DNA of 58,180 nt, from NCBI GenBank assembly GCA_023667695.1, contig JAMOZY010000015.1, forward strand, positions 1 through 58,180, written 5' to 3'. The stretch is from Clostridium sp. GTDB lineage: Bacteria; Bacillota; Clostridia; Lachnospirales; Lachnospiraceae. Below, one piece after another: positions 26,224 through 34,774 of the stretch; position 1 is the first letter of the stretch, and each line of letters starts with the position of its first letter. Below the pieces are notes generated by a model. That model did not search any database. It was not told the origin of the DNA and saw nothing but the letters and a program-made list of their open reading frames with translations. The translations under genes and the position numbers were made by a program.

Positions 26224-27022
26224 TTTGTATAAGTCAGGCTTTATTGCCTTTTCAGAGCAGAGTACGTTAGTCATTGACGCCAATCAGAACCGGGTGCTTC
26301 GGCAGCTGGAGGAACAGGCAAAAGCAAGACAGGAGGCGGAGGCCGGAGAAGCAGAGGCCGGTCCGGAAGGCGCCGGGGATTCTTTTCAATCCTTTGAAAT
26401 TGAAAATATTGATATGATAAATGTTCGGGCTCAGGCAGATGCCATCTTTGAGGATGCCAGAACCGCAGCGGAAAAAATCATTGAGGAAGCCCGGGCCCAG
26501 GCCTTGATTCTGAAGGAAGAAGCCAAGCAAAATGGTATGGAGGAAGGCTATCGTAAGGGGTACGAGGAGGCACAGGCACAGTTAGACGCCAGAGAAGAAG
26601 AGCTGCAGAACCGGTATGAGAGTATCCGTCAGCAGCTGGAGGAGGATTATGAGCAGCAGCTGCGGGAGGCAGAGCCGAAGCTGGTGGATGTAATCTGCCG
26701 GCTGCTTCATAAGCTGACCGGCGTTTTGGTGGAGGAGCAGCAGGATGTACTGGTGCATATTATTGATAATGCAATGAAAGACATTGAAAGCAGTGGGAAA
26801 ATCTCCATCAAAGTATCGGAGGAGGATTACGCGGATGTCTATAGTCATTTTGACTGGATTCGACAGTTGGTGAACTCTAACGTGGAAGTGGAATTAGTCT
26901 CGGATGCAAAGCTGGAAAAGCTGGAATGTCTGATTGAAACAGAAAGCGGTATTATCAACTGTGGACTAAGTGAACAGTTGGACCATTTAATTACTTCCCT
27001 GCAACTGCTTGCAAAGGTATAG
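26216..27022 (+). CDS. fliH: FliH, flagellar export ATPase regulator
   Basis: FliH binds and restrains the FliI ATPase and links it to the motor. The start is TTG at 26216, set by GGAGGTG at 26200-26206, so it overlaps fliG by 8 bases and opens MSNLYKSGFIAFSEQ. The 268-residue product has a long charged coiled coil (about 50-160), including GMEEGYRKGYEEAQAQ, and the C-terminal FliH/YscL domain. The gene is placed directly before fliI as is usual. Confidence 0.9.
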   Translation: MSNLYKSGFIAFSEQSTLVIDANQNRVLRQLEEQAKARQEAEAGEAEAGPEGAGDSFQSFEIENIDMINVRAQADAIFEDARTAAEKIIEEARAQALILKEEAKQNGMEEGYRKGYEEAQAQLDAREEELQNRYESIRQQLEEDYEQQLREAEPKLVDVICRLLHKLTGVLVEEQQDVLVHIIDNAMKDIESSGKISIKVSEEDYADVYSHFDWIRQLVNSNVEVELVSDAKLEKLECLIETESGIINCGLSEQLDHLITSLQLLAKV

Positions 27023-27030
27023 GAGACAGA

Positions 27031-28347
27031 ATGCTGAACATAGAAAAATACGAAGCCCTGCTGGAAGAATCCTTTACCAAGGAGCTTGGAAAGGTTACAA
27101 AGCTGGTAGGCCTGACCATTGAATCGGCGGGTCCGTCTTCCAAGCTTAACGATTTGTGTATCATTACGTCCAAGGATGGAAGACAACAGGTTTTGGCAGA
27201 GGTTGTAGGATTTAAAGATAATCACATATTGCTCATGCCTTTTGATTCGGTAGAGGGTATCGGGATTGGCTCCACAGTGGAAAATACCGGAAAGCCCTTT
27301 CAGGTCTATGTAGGTCCGGAGCTGTTGGGACAGGTTCTGGATGGACTGGGACATCCGATGGATGGTTCTTCCCTGGTTCTTTCCAATACCTATCCGGTGG
27401 AATGTGAACCGCCGGACCCTATGAAACGGAAGCTGATTTCAGAGATTCTTCCCCTTGGCGTGAAGGCCATGGACGGGCTTCTTACCATCGGAAAGGGACA
27501 GCGGATTGGCATATTTGCAGGCAGTGGCGTTGGAAAAAGTACGCTGCTGGGTATGTTCGCCAGAAATACCAAGGCGGATATCAATGTGATTGCCCTGATT
27601 GGAGAACGGGGCAGAGAGGTTGGCGAATTTATCGAACGGGATTTAGGTCCGGAGGGAATGCAGCGCTCCGTTCTGGTGGTGGCAACCTCGGATAAGCCGG
27701 CGCTGATTCGAAATAAGGCGGCAAAGACGGCGACTGCCATTGCAGAATATTTTCGGGATCAGGGAAAGGATGTACTGTTGATGATGGATTCCCTGACCCG
27801 GTTTTCCATGGCGCAGCGGGAAATCGGCCTGGCATCCGGAGAACCGCCGGTTACCAGAGGCTATCCGCCCAGTGTGTATTCGGAGATGCCAAAGCTGTTA
27901 GAGCGTGCCGGAAATACGGAACAGGGTTCCATTACCGGATTATATACCGTACTGGTAGACGGGGATGACTTTAATGAACCGATTTCGGATACGGCAAGAG
28001 GTATTCTGGATGGACATATCATGCTGTCCAGAAAGCTGGGACATAAGAACCATTATCCTGCCATTGATGTGTTACAGAGCATATCCCGGTGTATGAGCCA
28101 GATTGCAGATAAGGAGCATAAGCAGGCGGCCTCCCGGTTGAAGACGGTGCTGGCAACCTATAATGAGGCGGAGGATTTGATTAATATCGGCGCTTACCGG
28201 TCCGGGTCAAATTCAGAAATCGATTATGCCATTTCTAAAATCCAGACGATTAATGAGTTTTTGGTGCAGGATGTGGAAAGCAAATATCTGTTGGAGGATG
28301 AAATACAATTATTAAAGGCAATCTTTGAGGAATCCGGACAGAGTTAG
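27031..28347 (+). CDS. fliI: FliI, flagellum-specific export ATPase
   Basis: This F1-beta-like ATPase powers and orders export of rod, hook and filament proteins. The 438-residue protein has an N-terminal barrel, Walker A GIFAGSGVGKSTLLG, Walker B VLLMMDSLTR, and the family segment GEPPVTRGYPPSVYSEMPKL. The gene starts 8 bases after fliH and ends 14 bases before fliJ. Confidence 0.97.
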   Translation: MLNIEKYEALLEESFTKELGKVTKLVGLTIESAGPSSKLNDLCIITSKDGRQQVLAEVVGFKDNHILLMPFDSVEGIGIGSTVENTGKPFQVYVGPELLGQVLDGLGHPMDGSSLVLSNTYPVECEPPDPMKRKLISEILPLGVKAMDGLLTIGKGQRIGIFAGSGVGKSTLLGMFARNTKADINVIALIGERGREVGEFIERDLGPEGMQRSVLVVATSDKPALIRNKAAKTATAIAEYFRDQGKDVLLMMDSLTRFSMAQREIGLASGEPPVTRGYPPSVYSEMPKLLERAGNTEQGSITGLYTVLVDGDDFNEPISDTARGILDGHIMLSRKLGHKNHYPAIDVLQSISRCMSQIADKEHKQAASRLKTVLATYNEAEDLINIGAYRSGSNSEIDYAISKIQTINEFLVQDVESKYLLEDEIQLLKAIFEESGQS

Positions 28348-28361
28348 AAAAGAGTGATTGG

Positions 28362-28814
28362 ATGGCGAAGTTTTTATATCGCATGCAGAATATACTGAAT
28401 ATCAAGTATAAGCTGGAAGAACAGGCAAAACAAGAGTTTTCCAATGCACAGTACCGGTACCGGCAGGAGGAAGAACGGCTGGAGCATTTCAAGAAGCGAA
28501 AGCGGGACTATACGGAAGAGATGCGGGGACATGCAAAGGAACGGCTGAATGTAATGGAGCTGGAACGCTGCAATAATGCCATTGCCCTTATGGATATAAG
28601 GATTCGGGAACAAAAAGAAGTGGTGTTCCGTGCCATGACGGAAATGGACCGGGCCAGGGCGAAGCTGAACCAGTCCATGCAGGAGCGGAAAACCCATGAA
28701 AAGCTAAAAGAGCATCAGTTTGAAAGCTTTTTGCAGGAATTGAATGCGGAAGAAATGAAGGAAATCGATGAATTGGTAAGCTATCAGCATAATACATCGG
28801 AGGAAGGAGCATAA
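28362..28814 (+). CDS. fliJ: FliJ, export chaperone-escort coiled-coil protein
   Basis: The 150-residue protein is almost wholly charged alpha-helix, with no membrane segment (MAKFLYRMQNILNIKYKLEE at the start). Size, composition and place after fliI identify FliJ, which inserts into the FliI ring like the gamma subunit of F1 and promotes export. Sequence conservation in this family is low, so the call leans on context. Confidence 0.88.
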   Translation: MAKFLYRMQNILNIKYKLEEQAKQEFSNAQYRYRQEEERLEHFKKRKRDYTEEMRGHAKERLNVMELERCNNAIALMDIRIREQKEVVFRAMTEMDRARAKLNQSMQERKTHEKLKEHQFESFLQELNAEEMKEIDELVSYQHNTSEEGA

Positions 28815-28817
28815 ACC

Positions 28818-29543
28818 ATGGCAAAGGACAAGGAAGAAAAGGCAGGAAGTAAATTACTTTCCGTTGTGATTATTTTTCTCATCGTAATTGTATGGCTGGC
28901 GGCTATGGTCATTTTGATTAAGCTGGATGTGGGTCACTTTGGAAGCCAGGTGCTGCGGCCGGTGTTAAAGGATGTACCGGTCGTTAATCTGATTTTACCT
29001 CCGGCTTCGGATGATGAAGTGTTAACGGAGACGGATTTGCCGTATCGGACATTAGCAGAGGCCCTGACCCGGATTGAGGAATTAGATGCACAGAACGCTG
29101 CCAATGAGGCTCTGATTCAGGATTTGCAGGAGCAGGTACAGGAGAAAAATAATGAAATTGCCCGTTTACAGGTCTTTGAATCGGACCAGGAGGCATTTAA
29201 ACAGTTAAAAGATGAATTTTATAATGAAGTGGTCTATGGAAATTCGGCACCGGATGCCGATACATATACTAAGTGGTATGAATCCATTGACGCAGAAGCG
29301 GCAGAAGAGATTTACCGTCAGGTGATAGCAAGTGATGCTGCCAGTGAGGAATTGAAGGAGCTTGCAAATGCGTATGCGGAAATGGATGCCAAGGCGGCGG
29401 CTGAAATTCTTCAGACCATGCCTGGCGACCTGGATACCGTTGCGAAAATCCTGGATACCATGTCCTCTTCGGATAAGGCGGAGATTTTAGAAGAGATGGA
29501 CCCGAGCTTTGCGGCAAATATCACAAAGAAGCTGATGCCGTAA
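28818..29543 (+). CDS. MotE/YlxF-like membrane protein with MgtE-N-type domain
   Basis: The 241-residue protein has one membrane segment (about 13-35), a coiled coil (about 82-120) and a C-terminal helical-repeat domain of the kind found at the N end of MgtE (KAAAEILQTMPGDLDTVAKIL, then KAEILEEMDPSFAANI). Its place between fliJ and fliK corresponds to ylxF in Bacillus. Related MotE proteins act as stator or FliJ-associated chaperones. The exact role here is not known. Confidence 0.82.
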   Translation: MAKDKEEKAGSKLLSVVIIFLIVIVWLAAMVILIKLDVGHFGSQVLRPVLKDVPVVNLILPPASDDEVLTETDLPYRTLAEALTRIEELDAQNAANEALIQDLQEQVQEKNNEIARLQVFESDQEAFKQLKDEFYNEVVYGNSAPDADTYTKWYESIDAEAAEEIYRQVIASDAASEELKELANAYAEMDAKAAAEILQTMPGDLDTVAKILDTMSSSDKAEILEEMDPSFAANITKKLMP

Positions 29544-29573
29544 GCGTAAAGGAACCACATTTTTCCTATGCTG

Positions 29574-29595
29574 CCAATATGCATTGCATATTTGG
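29574..29595 (+). other. Small inverted repeat before fliK
   Basis: CCAATATGC pairs with GCATATTTGG (9 pairs with one bulged T) in the 86-base gap between the motE-like gene and fliK. There is no T tract. It may be an RNA-processing or stability hairpin. Confidence 0.35.
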
Positions 29596-29629
29596 ATAGA
29601 TACTATGAAAGAAAGGAGGAAATGACACG

Positions 29630-31042
29630 TTGCAGACAGAAAAAACAAACAGTATGAATCTTATCACTACCGTTCTCAACGGCAGGGCGGCAGGCAAAAA
29701 GGAACCGAGCTTAACGGAAACCTTTCAATCCTATGTAGCCCAGGGCAGTCAACCGCTGAACCAGCAGAACAGAACCACAGAGCTGTCGGTAAAGCAGGAA
29801 AATAAAACTGTGGATGGCTATCATCAGGATGCTTATGAGAAGAATAAGCTTCATGCAGATGTCTATGGGGCAAAGGTAGAACAAACCGACGTCAGTGAGG
29901 AAGCCCTACAGCCGGAAGCAGAGGCCTCCGGGATGGAAGGCGATGTCACAGAGGAAGAGCTGGAAACCTTAGAAAGCGATATCCGGACACTTCTAAAGAA
30001 AGAGCTGGATATGGATGATGCAGAACTGGACGAGTGGCTGGCTGTGATGAATCTGAATGTATTCCAGCTGCTGCAGCCGGATACCTTACAGGAATTCCTG
30101 TTAACGGTTACGGAAACCGAACCAGTTGATTTGCTGACCAACAGCGATTTAATCGATACCTTCCGGCAGATACAGGGAGAGATGGAGCAGCTCCAGACAA
30201 CCGAAGACGGAACGAAACTGGATTTGACCACTGTATTCGAGCAGAATACGCAGAAGCCGGAGACAGAAGGGATGACAATCATTCCGGAAGAGACGGAGCT
30301 TGTACCGGAGGCACCTGTTCTGGAAACCGAAGCGGAAGAGCTTCCAACCGCCCGGCCGGAGAACCGGAAAGCAGCTACGGAAAGAGAACCGGACAATTCG
30401 TTTACTGTACGGGAAGAATCAACGGGAATTGAGGTTTCCGTAAAGGTGGAGCATTCCGAAAAGAAGGATGCAGATGCGCATTCCGGTCAACCGGAGCAGA
30501 CCCAGCAGGGGATTGCCGGTGAGATTGTGAATCAGTTATCCCAGGCGGTGAACGAACTGGAGGATGGTCCGAGAGCATTTAGCAATGAGGTTCAGCAGGC
30601 AGATATTCTTCGACAGGTAATCGAACAGATTAAGGTATTCAGCAGCAGTGATGTGAACCGGCTGGAGGTACAGTTGTATCCACAGCACTTAGGAAGGCTT
30701 CAGATTCAGATTATGATGAAGAATGGAACCATGACAGCCCAGATTATGACAGAGACGGAGATGGCAAAAAACGCCATTGAAAATCAGCTCCAGCAGTTGA
30801 AGGAAACCTTCCGGGAGCAGAGCATGAAGGTAGATGCCGTTGAGGTCAGCGTAGCAACCTCTGATTTCCAGAAGGAACAGGAAAGACAGGATTCCGCTGG
30901 CGAACAGAAGGGAAGCCGTTCCGGAAGAAGCCGGTTGCGGATGGATGCCTTTGGAATGCCGGAGGATGGCATGACCGAGGAAGAACAGATTGCGGCAGAG
31001 CGATTGGAGGCTCAGGGCGCAAGTGTAGAGTTTACCGCATAG
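29630..31042 (+). CDS. fliK: FliK, hook-length control protein
   Basis: FliK is the secreted ruler that stops hook growth and switches export specificity. The start is TTG at 29630 (AGGAGG nine bases upstream; the ATG at 29622 is out of frame and short). The 470-residue product has a long, acidic, low-complexity N-terminal part and a compact C-terminal domain (about 335-430) with LEVQLYPQHLGRLQIQIMM, the FliK signature. Confidence 0.92.
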   Translation: MQTEKTNSMNLITTVLNGRAAGKKEPSLTETFQSYVAQGSQPLNQQNRTTELSVKQENKTVDGYHQDAYEKNKLHADVYGAKVEQTDVSEEALQPEAEASGMEGDVTEEELETLESDIRTLLKKELDMDDAELDEWLAVMNLNVFQLLQPDTLQEFLLTVTETEPVDLLTNSDLIDTFRQIQGEMEQLQTTEDGTKLDLTTVFEQNTQKPETEGMTIIPEETELVPEAPVLETEAEELPTARPENRKAATEREPDNSFTVREESTGIEVSVKVEHSEKKDADAHSGQPEQTQQGIAGEIVNQLSQAVNELEDGPRAFSNEVQQADILRQVIEQIKVFSSSDVNRLEVQLYPQHLGRLQIQIMMKNGTMTAQIMTETEMAKNAIENQLQQLKETFREQSMKVDAVEVSVATSDFQKEQERQDSAGEQKGSRSGRSRLRMDAFGMPEDGMTEEEQIAAERLEAQGASVEFTA

Positions 31043-31077
31043 AAAAAGGCGGCAGAGAATGGAAAGGAGGAAACAAT

Positions 31078-31584
31078 ATGGCAGTTAGTGGAATTGATAC
31101 TTCGGCAGCAAGCACCGTTGCCAGTAAGACGAAAGAAACAGGAAGTAATACTTTGGATAAGGATGCATTTTTGAAGCTGTTAGTAACCCAGATGCAGTAT
31201 CAGGACCCGTTAGAGCCGACGGATAATACCGAATGGATGTCTCAAATGGCACAATTTTCCCAGATGGAGGCAATGAACAACCTGAACACCGCATTTTCCA
31301 ATACTCAGGCATTAGGTCTGGTTGGAGAATATGTCCTGTTGAACGTAACAGACAGCGCAGGGGCCCAGAAGCAGATTGGCGGTCTGGTACAGTATGTTAC
31401 CATCAGCAACAATCAGGCACTGCTTCGTGTCAATGATGAATATTATCCGATGGAGAATCTGGATTCCGTTGTGGATTTGGCTTACCTGGATTACCTGAAC
31501 GGTTTGAATGCAAATGAAACGACGGAAGGTGAAGAGAACGGGGAAAACAACGGAAACGTGGAAGGCGAAGGCGGCGAAGCATAA
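31078..31584 (+). CDS. flgD: FlgD, hook cap/scaffold protein
   Basis: FlgD caps the growing hook. The 168-residue protein carries the conserved N-terminal segment DKDAFLKLLVTQMQYQDPLE followed by TEWMSQMAQFSQMEAMNNL. It is short: the Ig-like domains of longer FlgD proteins are reduced, and the C terminus is an acidic Glu/Gly/Asn tail. Typical of Firmicutes. Confidence 0.94.
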   Translation: MAVSGIDTSAASTVASKTKETGSNTLDKDAFLKLLVTQMQYQDPLEPTDNTEWMSQMAQFSQMEAMNNLNTAFSNTQALGLVGEYVLLNVTDSAGAQKQIGGLVQYVTISNNQALLRVNDEYYPMENLDSVVDLAYLDYLNGLNANETTEGEENGENNGNVEGEGGEA

Positions 31585-31629
31585 CCGGAGCAGGGCAGGA
31601 GAAGCTACAGTTGAAAGGAAGTGGATGGA

Positions 31630-32049
31630 ATGAACCGGATTGGAAATCAGACCTATTCCATGGAACAGCTGGCAGGCGGGTATCGAAAGCAGAAAACAAT
31701 ACCGGTAACGGCAGAAGCAGTATCCGAAGCAGGTTCCTTTCAGCAGGTGCTGAAGGTAAAGCGGGAGAGTCTGGAGGAAAAACTGCAGTCCACCGGAGAA
31801 GTGCTATTTTCCAAACATGCCAATGAACGGTTGAGCAGTCGGAACATTCACTTGACGGATGCACAGATGCAGCGTCTGAATCATGGAGTAGAACAGGCAA
31901 GAGATAAAAAGATTAATGAATCACTGGTCATGCTGGATGGTCTGGCATTTATCGTAAATGTCAATAACAACACAGTAATCACTGCCTTGGATCAGGGCGG
32001 GGAAGCCAGTCACGTATTTACAAATATTGATGGAGCTGTAATTATATAG
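31630..32049 (+). CDS. Flagellar operon protein (TIGR02530-like)
   Basis: The 139-residue protein has a C-terminal half (LFSKHANERLSSRNIHLTDA, LVMLDGLAFIVNVNNNTVIT) that matches the family known only as flagellar operon protein, found between flgD and flgE in Firmicutes. Start chosen at ATG 31630 with AAGGAAG upstream; GTG at 31621 is in frame but lies within the ribosome site. Function unknown, probably in hook assembly by position. Confidence 0.85.
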   Translation: MNRIGNQTYSMEQLAGGYRKQKTIPVTAEAVSEAGSFQQVLKVKRESLEEKLQSTGEVLFSKHANERLSSRNIHLTDAQMQRLNHGVEQARDKKINESLVMLDGLAFIVNVNNNTVITALDQGGEASHVFTNIDGAVII

Positions 32050-32069
32050 CTGGACCGAAAGGAAGCTTG

Positions 32070-32095
32070 GAATTCCGGAATGAAGGAAGGAATTC
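32070..32095 (+). other. Inverted repeat upstream of flgE
   Basis: GAATTCC and GGAATTC form a 7-pair stem with a 12-base loop in the 78-base gap before flgE. The following 20 bases hold the TAAGGAGGT ribosome site. The meaning is unclear. Confidence 0.3.
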
Positions 32096-32127
32096 GTTAC
32101 AGAGGACGATTAAGGAGGTCATGAATT

Positions 32128-33435
32128 ATGATGAGATCATTGTATTCTGGCGTAGCAGGGTTAAAGACCCATCAGGTCAGAATGGACGTTATCGGTAATA
32201 ATATTGCCAACGTAAATACCGTTGGATTTAAGGGCAGCAATGTATTGTTTCAGGATGTACTGTATCAGACAAGTCAGCGTTCCACCGGCTCGAACATAGC
32301 CAACGGTGTGGGTGGTGTGAATGCAAAGCAGGTTGGTCTTGGTACGACAACGGCAACCATTACCAAGGAGCTGGCAGGCACCGGTTCTGCGGAAACCACG
32401 GGAAATACTTATGACCTGATGCTGAACGGCGACTCATTCTTTATTGTCAGCCGGGGCGGTATCAATTATTATACAAAGGTAGGCGCCTTCAAGAAGGATG
32501 GCGCTGGTTATCTGGTAACCGGTAACGGTGAAATGGTTATGGGCTGGCAGGTAGACCCGGATGACCCGACGCAGATTCGGAAGGATATGGTTTCTGCCCT
32601 CCAGGTAGAATCCGCAGAGAATATGTATTCTGAGCCGGAGGCAACCACCCAGGCAACGGTAGCCGGTAATATTGATAAGCAGAGCAATGCCTTTAAGGAT
32701 GGCGGCGCGCATGTCATGAATGTGACGATTTATGATAAAAAGGGCTATGCCTACAATGTAAAGATGAACGTTACCCAGAATAATACAGCAGATAAGAATA
32801 CCTATACGGTCAGCATTGCCAGTATTACGGACAGCAATAACGTGGCAATTACTGCGGGCTATCAGTTAAGCGGCGACCAACTGGTTTATGATGCGGACAG
32901 CGGTGAATTCATCAGTGTAGGCGGCGGAGATGCCATTACCCTTACCATTAATGATGATACCTTCTCGCCTATTAATATTGACTTTAGTACCTCTACCATG
33001 TATGCAACCCAGGGTAAAAATACTCTGGCATTGGACAGAGGTTCCCTGAAGGGCTTAGGCGCCGGACGGAAAATGGGCACCCTGGATGAGGTCAGCATTA
33101 ATACGGATGGTAAAATTTACGGTGTATACGATAACGGAGAAGAGAAGCTTTTAGGACAGATTGCAGTTGCCAGATTCACAAATCCGGCAGGCTTAGAGGC
33201 AGTTGGTAACAACCTGTATCAGACCACCCAGAACTCCGGCGATTTTGATGGAATCGGCCAGGAGGTTACGGAAGGCGGCGGAAGCATGTCCCAGGGCGTA
33301 ATTGAAATGTCTGATGTTGATTTGTCAAAGGAATTTACGGATATGATTATTACCCAGAGAGGCTTTCAGGCAAATTCCCGTACCATTACGGTTTCGGATA
33401 CCATGCTGGAAGAACTAATCAATCTGAAGCGTTAA
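32128..33435 (+). CDS. flgE: FlgE, hook protein
   Basis: The 435-residue protein starts with LYSGVAGLKTHQVRMDVIGN and NTVGFKG, the hook/rod N-terminal motif. It ends with the matching C-terminal helix region (QRGFQANSRTITVSDTMLEE). The middle is the variable, exposed hook domain. It is exported unfolded and polymerises into the hook. A terminator-like hairpin follows within 40 bases. Confidence 0.96.
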   Translation: MMRSLYSGVAGLKTHQVRMDVIGNNIANVNTVGFKGSNVLFQDVLYQTSQRSTGSNIANGVGGVNAKQVGLGTTTATITKELAGTGSAETTGNTYDLMLNGDSFFIVSRGGINYYTKVGAFKKDGAGYLVTGNGEMVMGWQVDPDDPTQIRKDMVSALQVESAENMYSEPEATTQATVAGNIDKQSNAFKDGGAHVMNVTIYDKKGYAYNVKMNVTQNNTADKNTYTVSIASITDSNNVAITAGYQLSGDQLVYDADSGEFISVGGGDAITLTINDDTFSPINIDFSTSTMYATQGKNTLALDRGSLKGLGAGRKMGTLDEVSINTDGKIYGVYDNGEEKLLGQIAVARFTNPAGLEAVGNNLYQTTQNSGDFDGIGQEVTEGGGSMSQGVIEMSDVDLSKEFTDMIITQRGFQANSRTITVSDTMLEELINLKR

Positions 33436-33475
33436 TGGAGCAGCCTCAGCATAATTTAGTAAATAAAGACGGGGG

Positions 33476-33518
33476 ATGCACATAATGGAGCCGGCATCCG
33501 GTTCCTTATGTGCATTTT
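33476..33518 (+). terminator. Terminator-like hairpin after flgE
   Basis: ATGCACATAA pairs with TTATGTGCAT, with an inner GGAGCCGG/CCGGTTCC extension (one G-U, one bulge), followed by a short T tract. It would split the locus into a flgB-flgE unit and a flbD-onward unit, or tune expression between them. The gap 33436-33755 also holds a small ORF (33624) and a weak promoter. Confidence 0.7.
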
Positions 33519-33623
33519 GTGCGTCGGTATTGGGCGGCTCCTGCCGCTATACGACATTTTCTTCTTGGCAAAACGCTGCATTTCCTATATTCACAATCAT
33601 TTCCTGCAAGGGAGGTTCCGAAA

Positions 33624-33731
33624 ATGGTTTTGGATATGAGGAATTTGGCGGAAGCATTACGGAAATTTTTTGAAAAATACAAAAAACTATGGCGAATTAC
33701 AAGAATTTGTAGTATTATGGTATACGTGTAG
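33624..33731 (+). CDS. Candidate 35-residue small protein between flgE and flbD
   Basis: A short frame opens with ATG at 33624, 8 bases after a strong ribosome site (AGGGAGG, 33609-33615), and ends 24 bases before flbD. The product begins MVLDMRNLAEALRKFF, continues through a Lys/Tyr-rich stretch (EKYKKLWRITR) and ends in a hydrophobic tail (ICSIMVYV). The first half would form an amphipathic, positively charged helix. I recognise no family. It may be a real small protein, a leader peptide for flbD-motA, or chance. Confidence 0.4.
   Translation: MVLDMRNLAEALRKFFEKYKKLWRITRICSIMVYV
33697..33726 (+). promoter_or_regulatory. Possible internal promoter before flbD
   Basis: An extended -10 (TG, one base, TATACG at 33721-33726) with a weak TTACAA 18 bases upstream, within the end of the small ORF. 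It would restart transcription after the hairpin at 33476. Confidence 0.3.
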
Positions 33732-33755
33732 TGATAGGTTGGAAGGAAGGCTGAC

Positions 33756-33953
33756 ATGATTGAATTAACCAGATACAATGACAATAAGTTTTCGTTAAAT
33801 GCCGAGATAATTGAAATGGTGGAAGAGACGCCGGATACCGTCATTACATTGACAACGGGGAAGAAAATTATTGTGAAAGAGAGTAGACAGGAGGTGTCTG
33901 ATTTGGTAAAATTATACAGACATCAGGTTATATCCGGTCAATTTCTGGAATAA
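33756..33953 (+). CDS. flbD: FlbD-family flagellar protein
   Basis: The 65-residue protein has MIELTRYNDNKFSLNAEIIE and GKKIIVKE, typical of the small FlbD/SwrD family found just before motA or fliL in Firmicutes. In Bacillus subtilis the homolog SwrD supports motor torque. A GGAAGGAAGG site lies 5 bases before the ATG. It ends 17 bases before the motA start. Confidence 0.93.
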   Translation: MIELTRYNDNKFSLNAEIIEMVEETPDTVITLTTGKKIIVKESRQEVSDLVKLYRHQVISGQFLE

Positions 33954-33970
33954 AGTGAGAGGTGACAGTT

Positions 33971-34774
33971 TTGGATATTGCAAGCATACTTGGATTGATT
34001 TTATGTGGCGTATTAGTTGTTTTCGGTATTGTATTTGAATCGAAAACAGGCTCTTTTAATTTTACGAAGCTGCCGAGCTTTATTGATGTGCCTTCTATGT
34101 TGATTACCTTTGGCGGTACCTTTATGTGTGTAATGGCATCCAATACCCTGAAGGATTTTATCAGCGGCATAAAGTCATTCCTGTTGATATTGAAGGTTCC
34201 GAAGGTGGATGTGGCATCCATCATTCGTCAGATTATTGATTTATCCAATATAGCGAGAAAAGAGGGGCTCCTTGCCCTGGAGGAATCTGCCAATTCCTTA
34301 GAGGATGATTTTATGAAAAAGGGAATCCTGCTGATTGTAGACGGCACGGACCCGGAGCTGGTCCGGAATATTCTGGAGACAGAGCTGATGAATATTGATG
34401 CCCGGCATAAAAAGTTAATTGCCTTTTGGAAGAATGTAGGCGCTATGGGTCCTGCCTGGGGTATGATTGGTACCCTGATTGGATTGATTAACATGTTGCG
34501 TGACCTATCGGACCCGGATACCATCGGACCGAATATGGCGGTTGCTTTGATTACTACCTTATATGGTTCCATGCTTGCAAACTGGGTATCCTCTCCAGTT
34601 GCGACCAAGCTGGCAACCAATAATGATATAGAAATCATGATGAAGGAAGTTATGATCGAAGGTCTGTTATCCATACAGGCCGGCGAGAATCCGAGAGTAA
34701 TTGAGGAAAAACTGAAGTCCTTCTTGTCTCCGGCTGTCAGAAGCAAGATGGAAGAAGAGGCAGGTGAAAGCTAA
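33971..34774 (+). CDS. motA: MotA, stator subunit
   Basis: MotA, with MotB, forms the ion channel that drives rotation. The start is TTG at 33971, giving the normal family N terminus (MDIASILGLILCGV) behind GAGGTGA; GTG at 33962 is the upstream alternative. The 267-residue protein has four membrane segments and the conserved GMIGTLIGLINML region of the third segment. It overlaps motB by one base (TAATG). Confidence 0.95.
   Translation: MDIASILGLILCGVLVVFGIVFESKTGSFNFTKLPSFIDVPSMLITFGGTFMCVMASNTLKDFISGIKSFLLILKVPKVDVASIIRQIIDLSNIARKEGLLALEESANSLEDDFMKKGILLIVDGTDPELVRNILETELMNIDARHKKLIAFWKNVGAMGPAWGMIGTLIGLINMLRDLSDPDTIGPNMAVALITTLYGSMLANWVSSPVATKLATNNDIEIMMKEVMIEGLLSIQAGENPRVIEEKLKSFLSPAVRSKMEEEAGES

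Noticed and set aside
33476-33673. 66-codon frame after flgE
   Set aside because: It starts within the terminator hairpin, has no ribosome site, and the product has no sensible composition.
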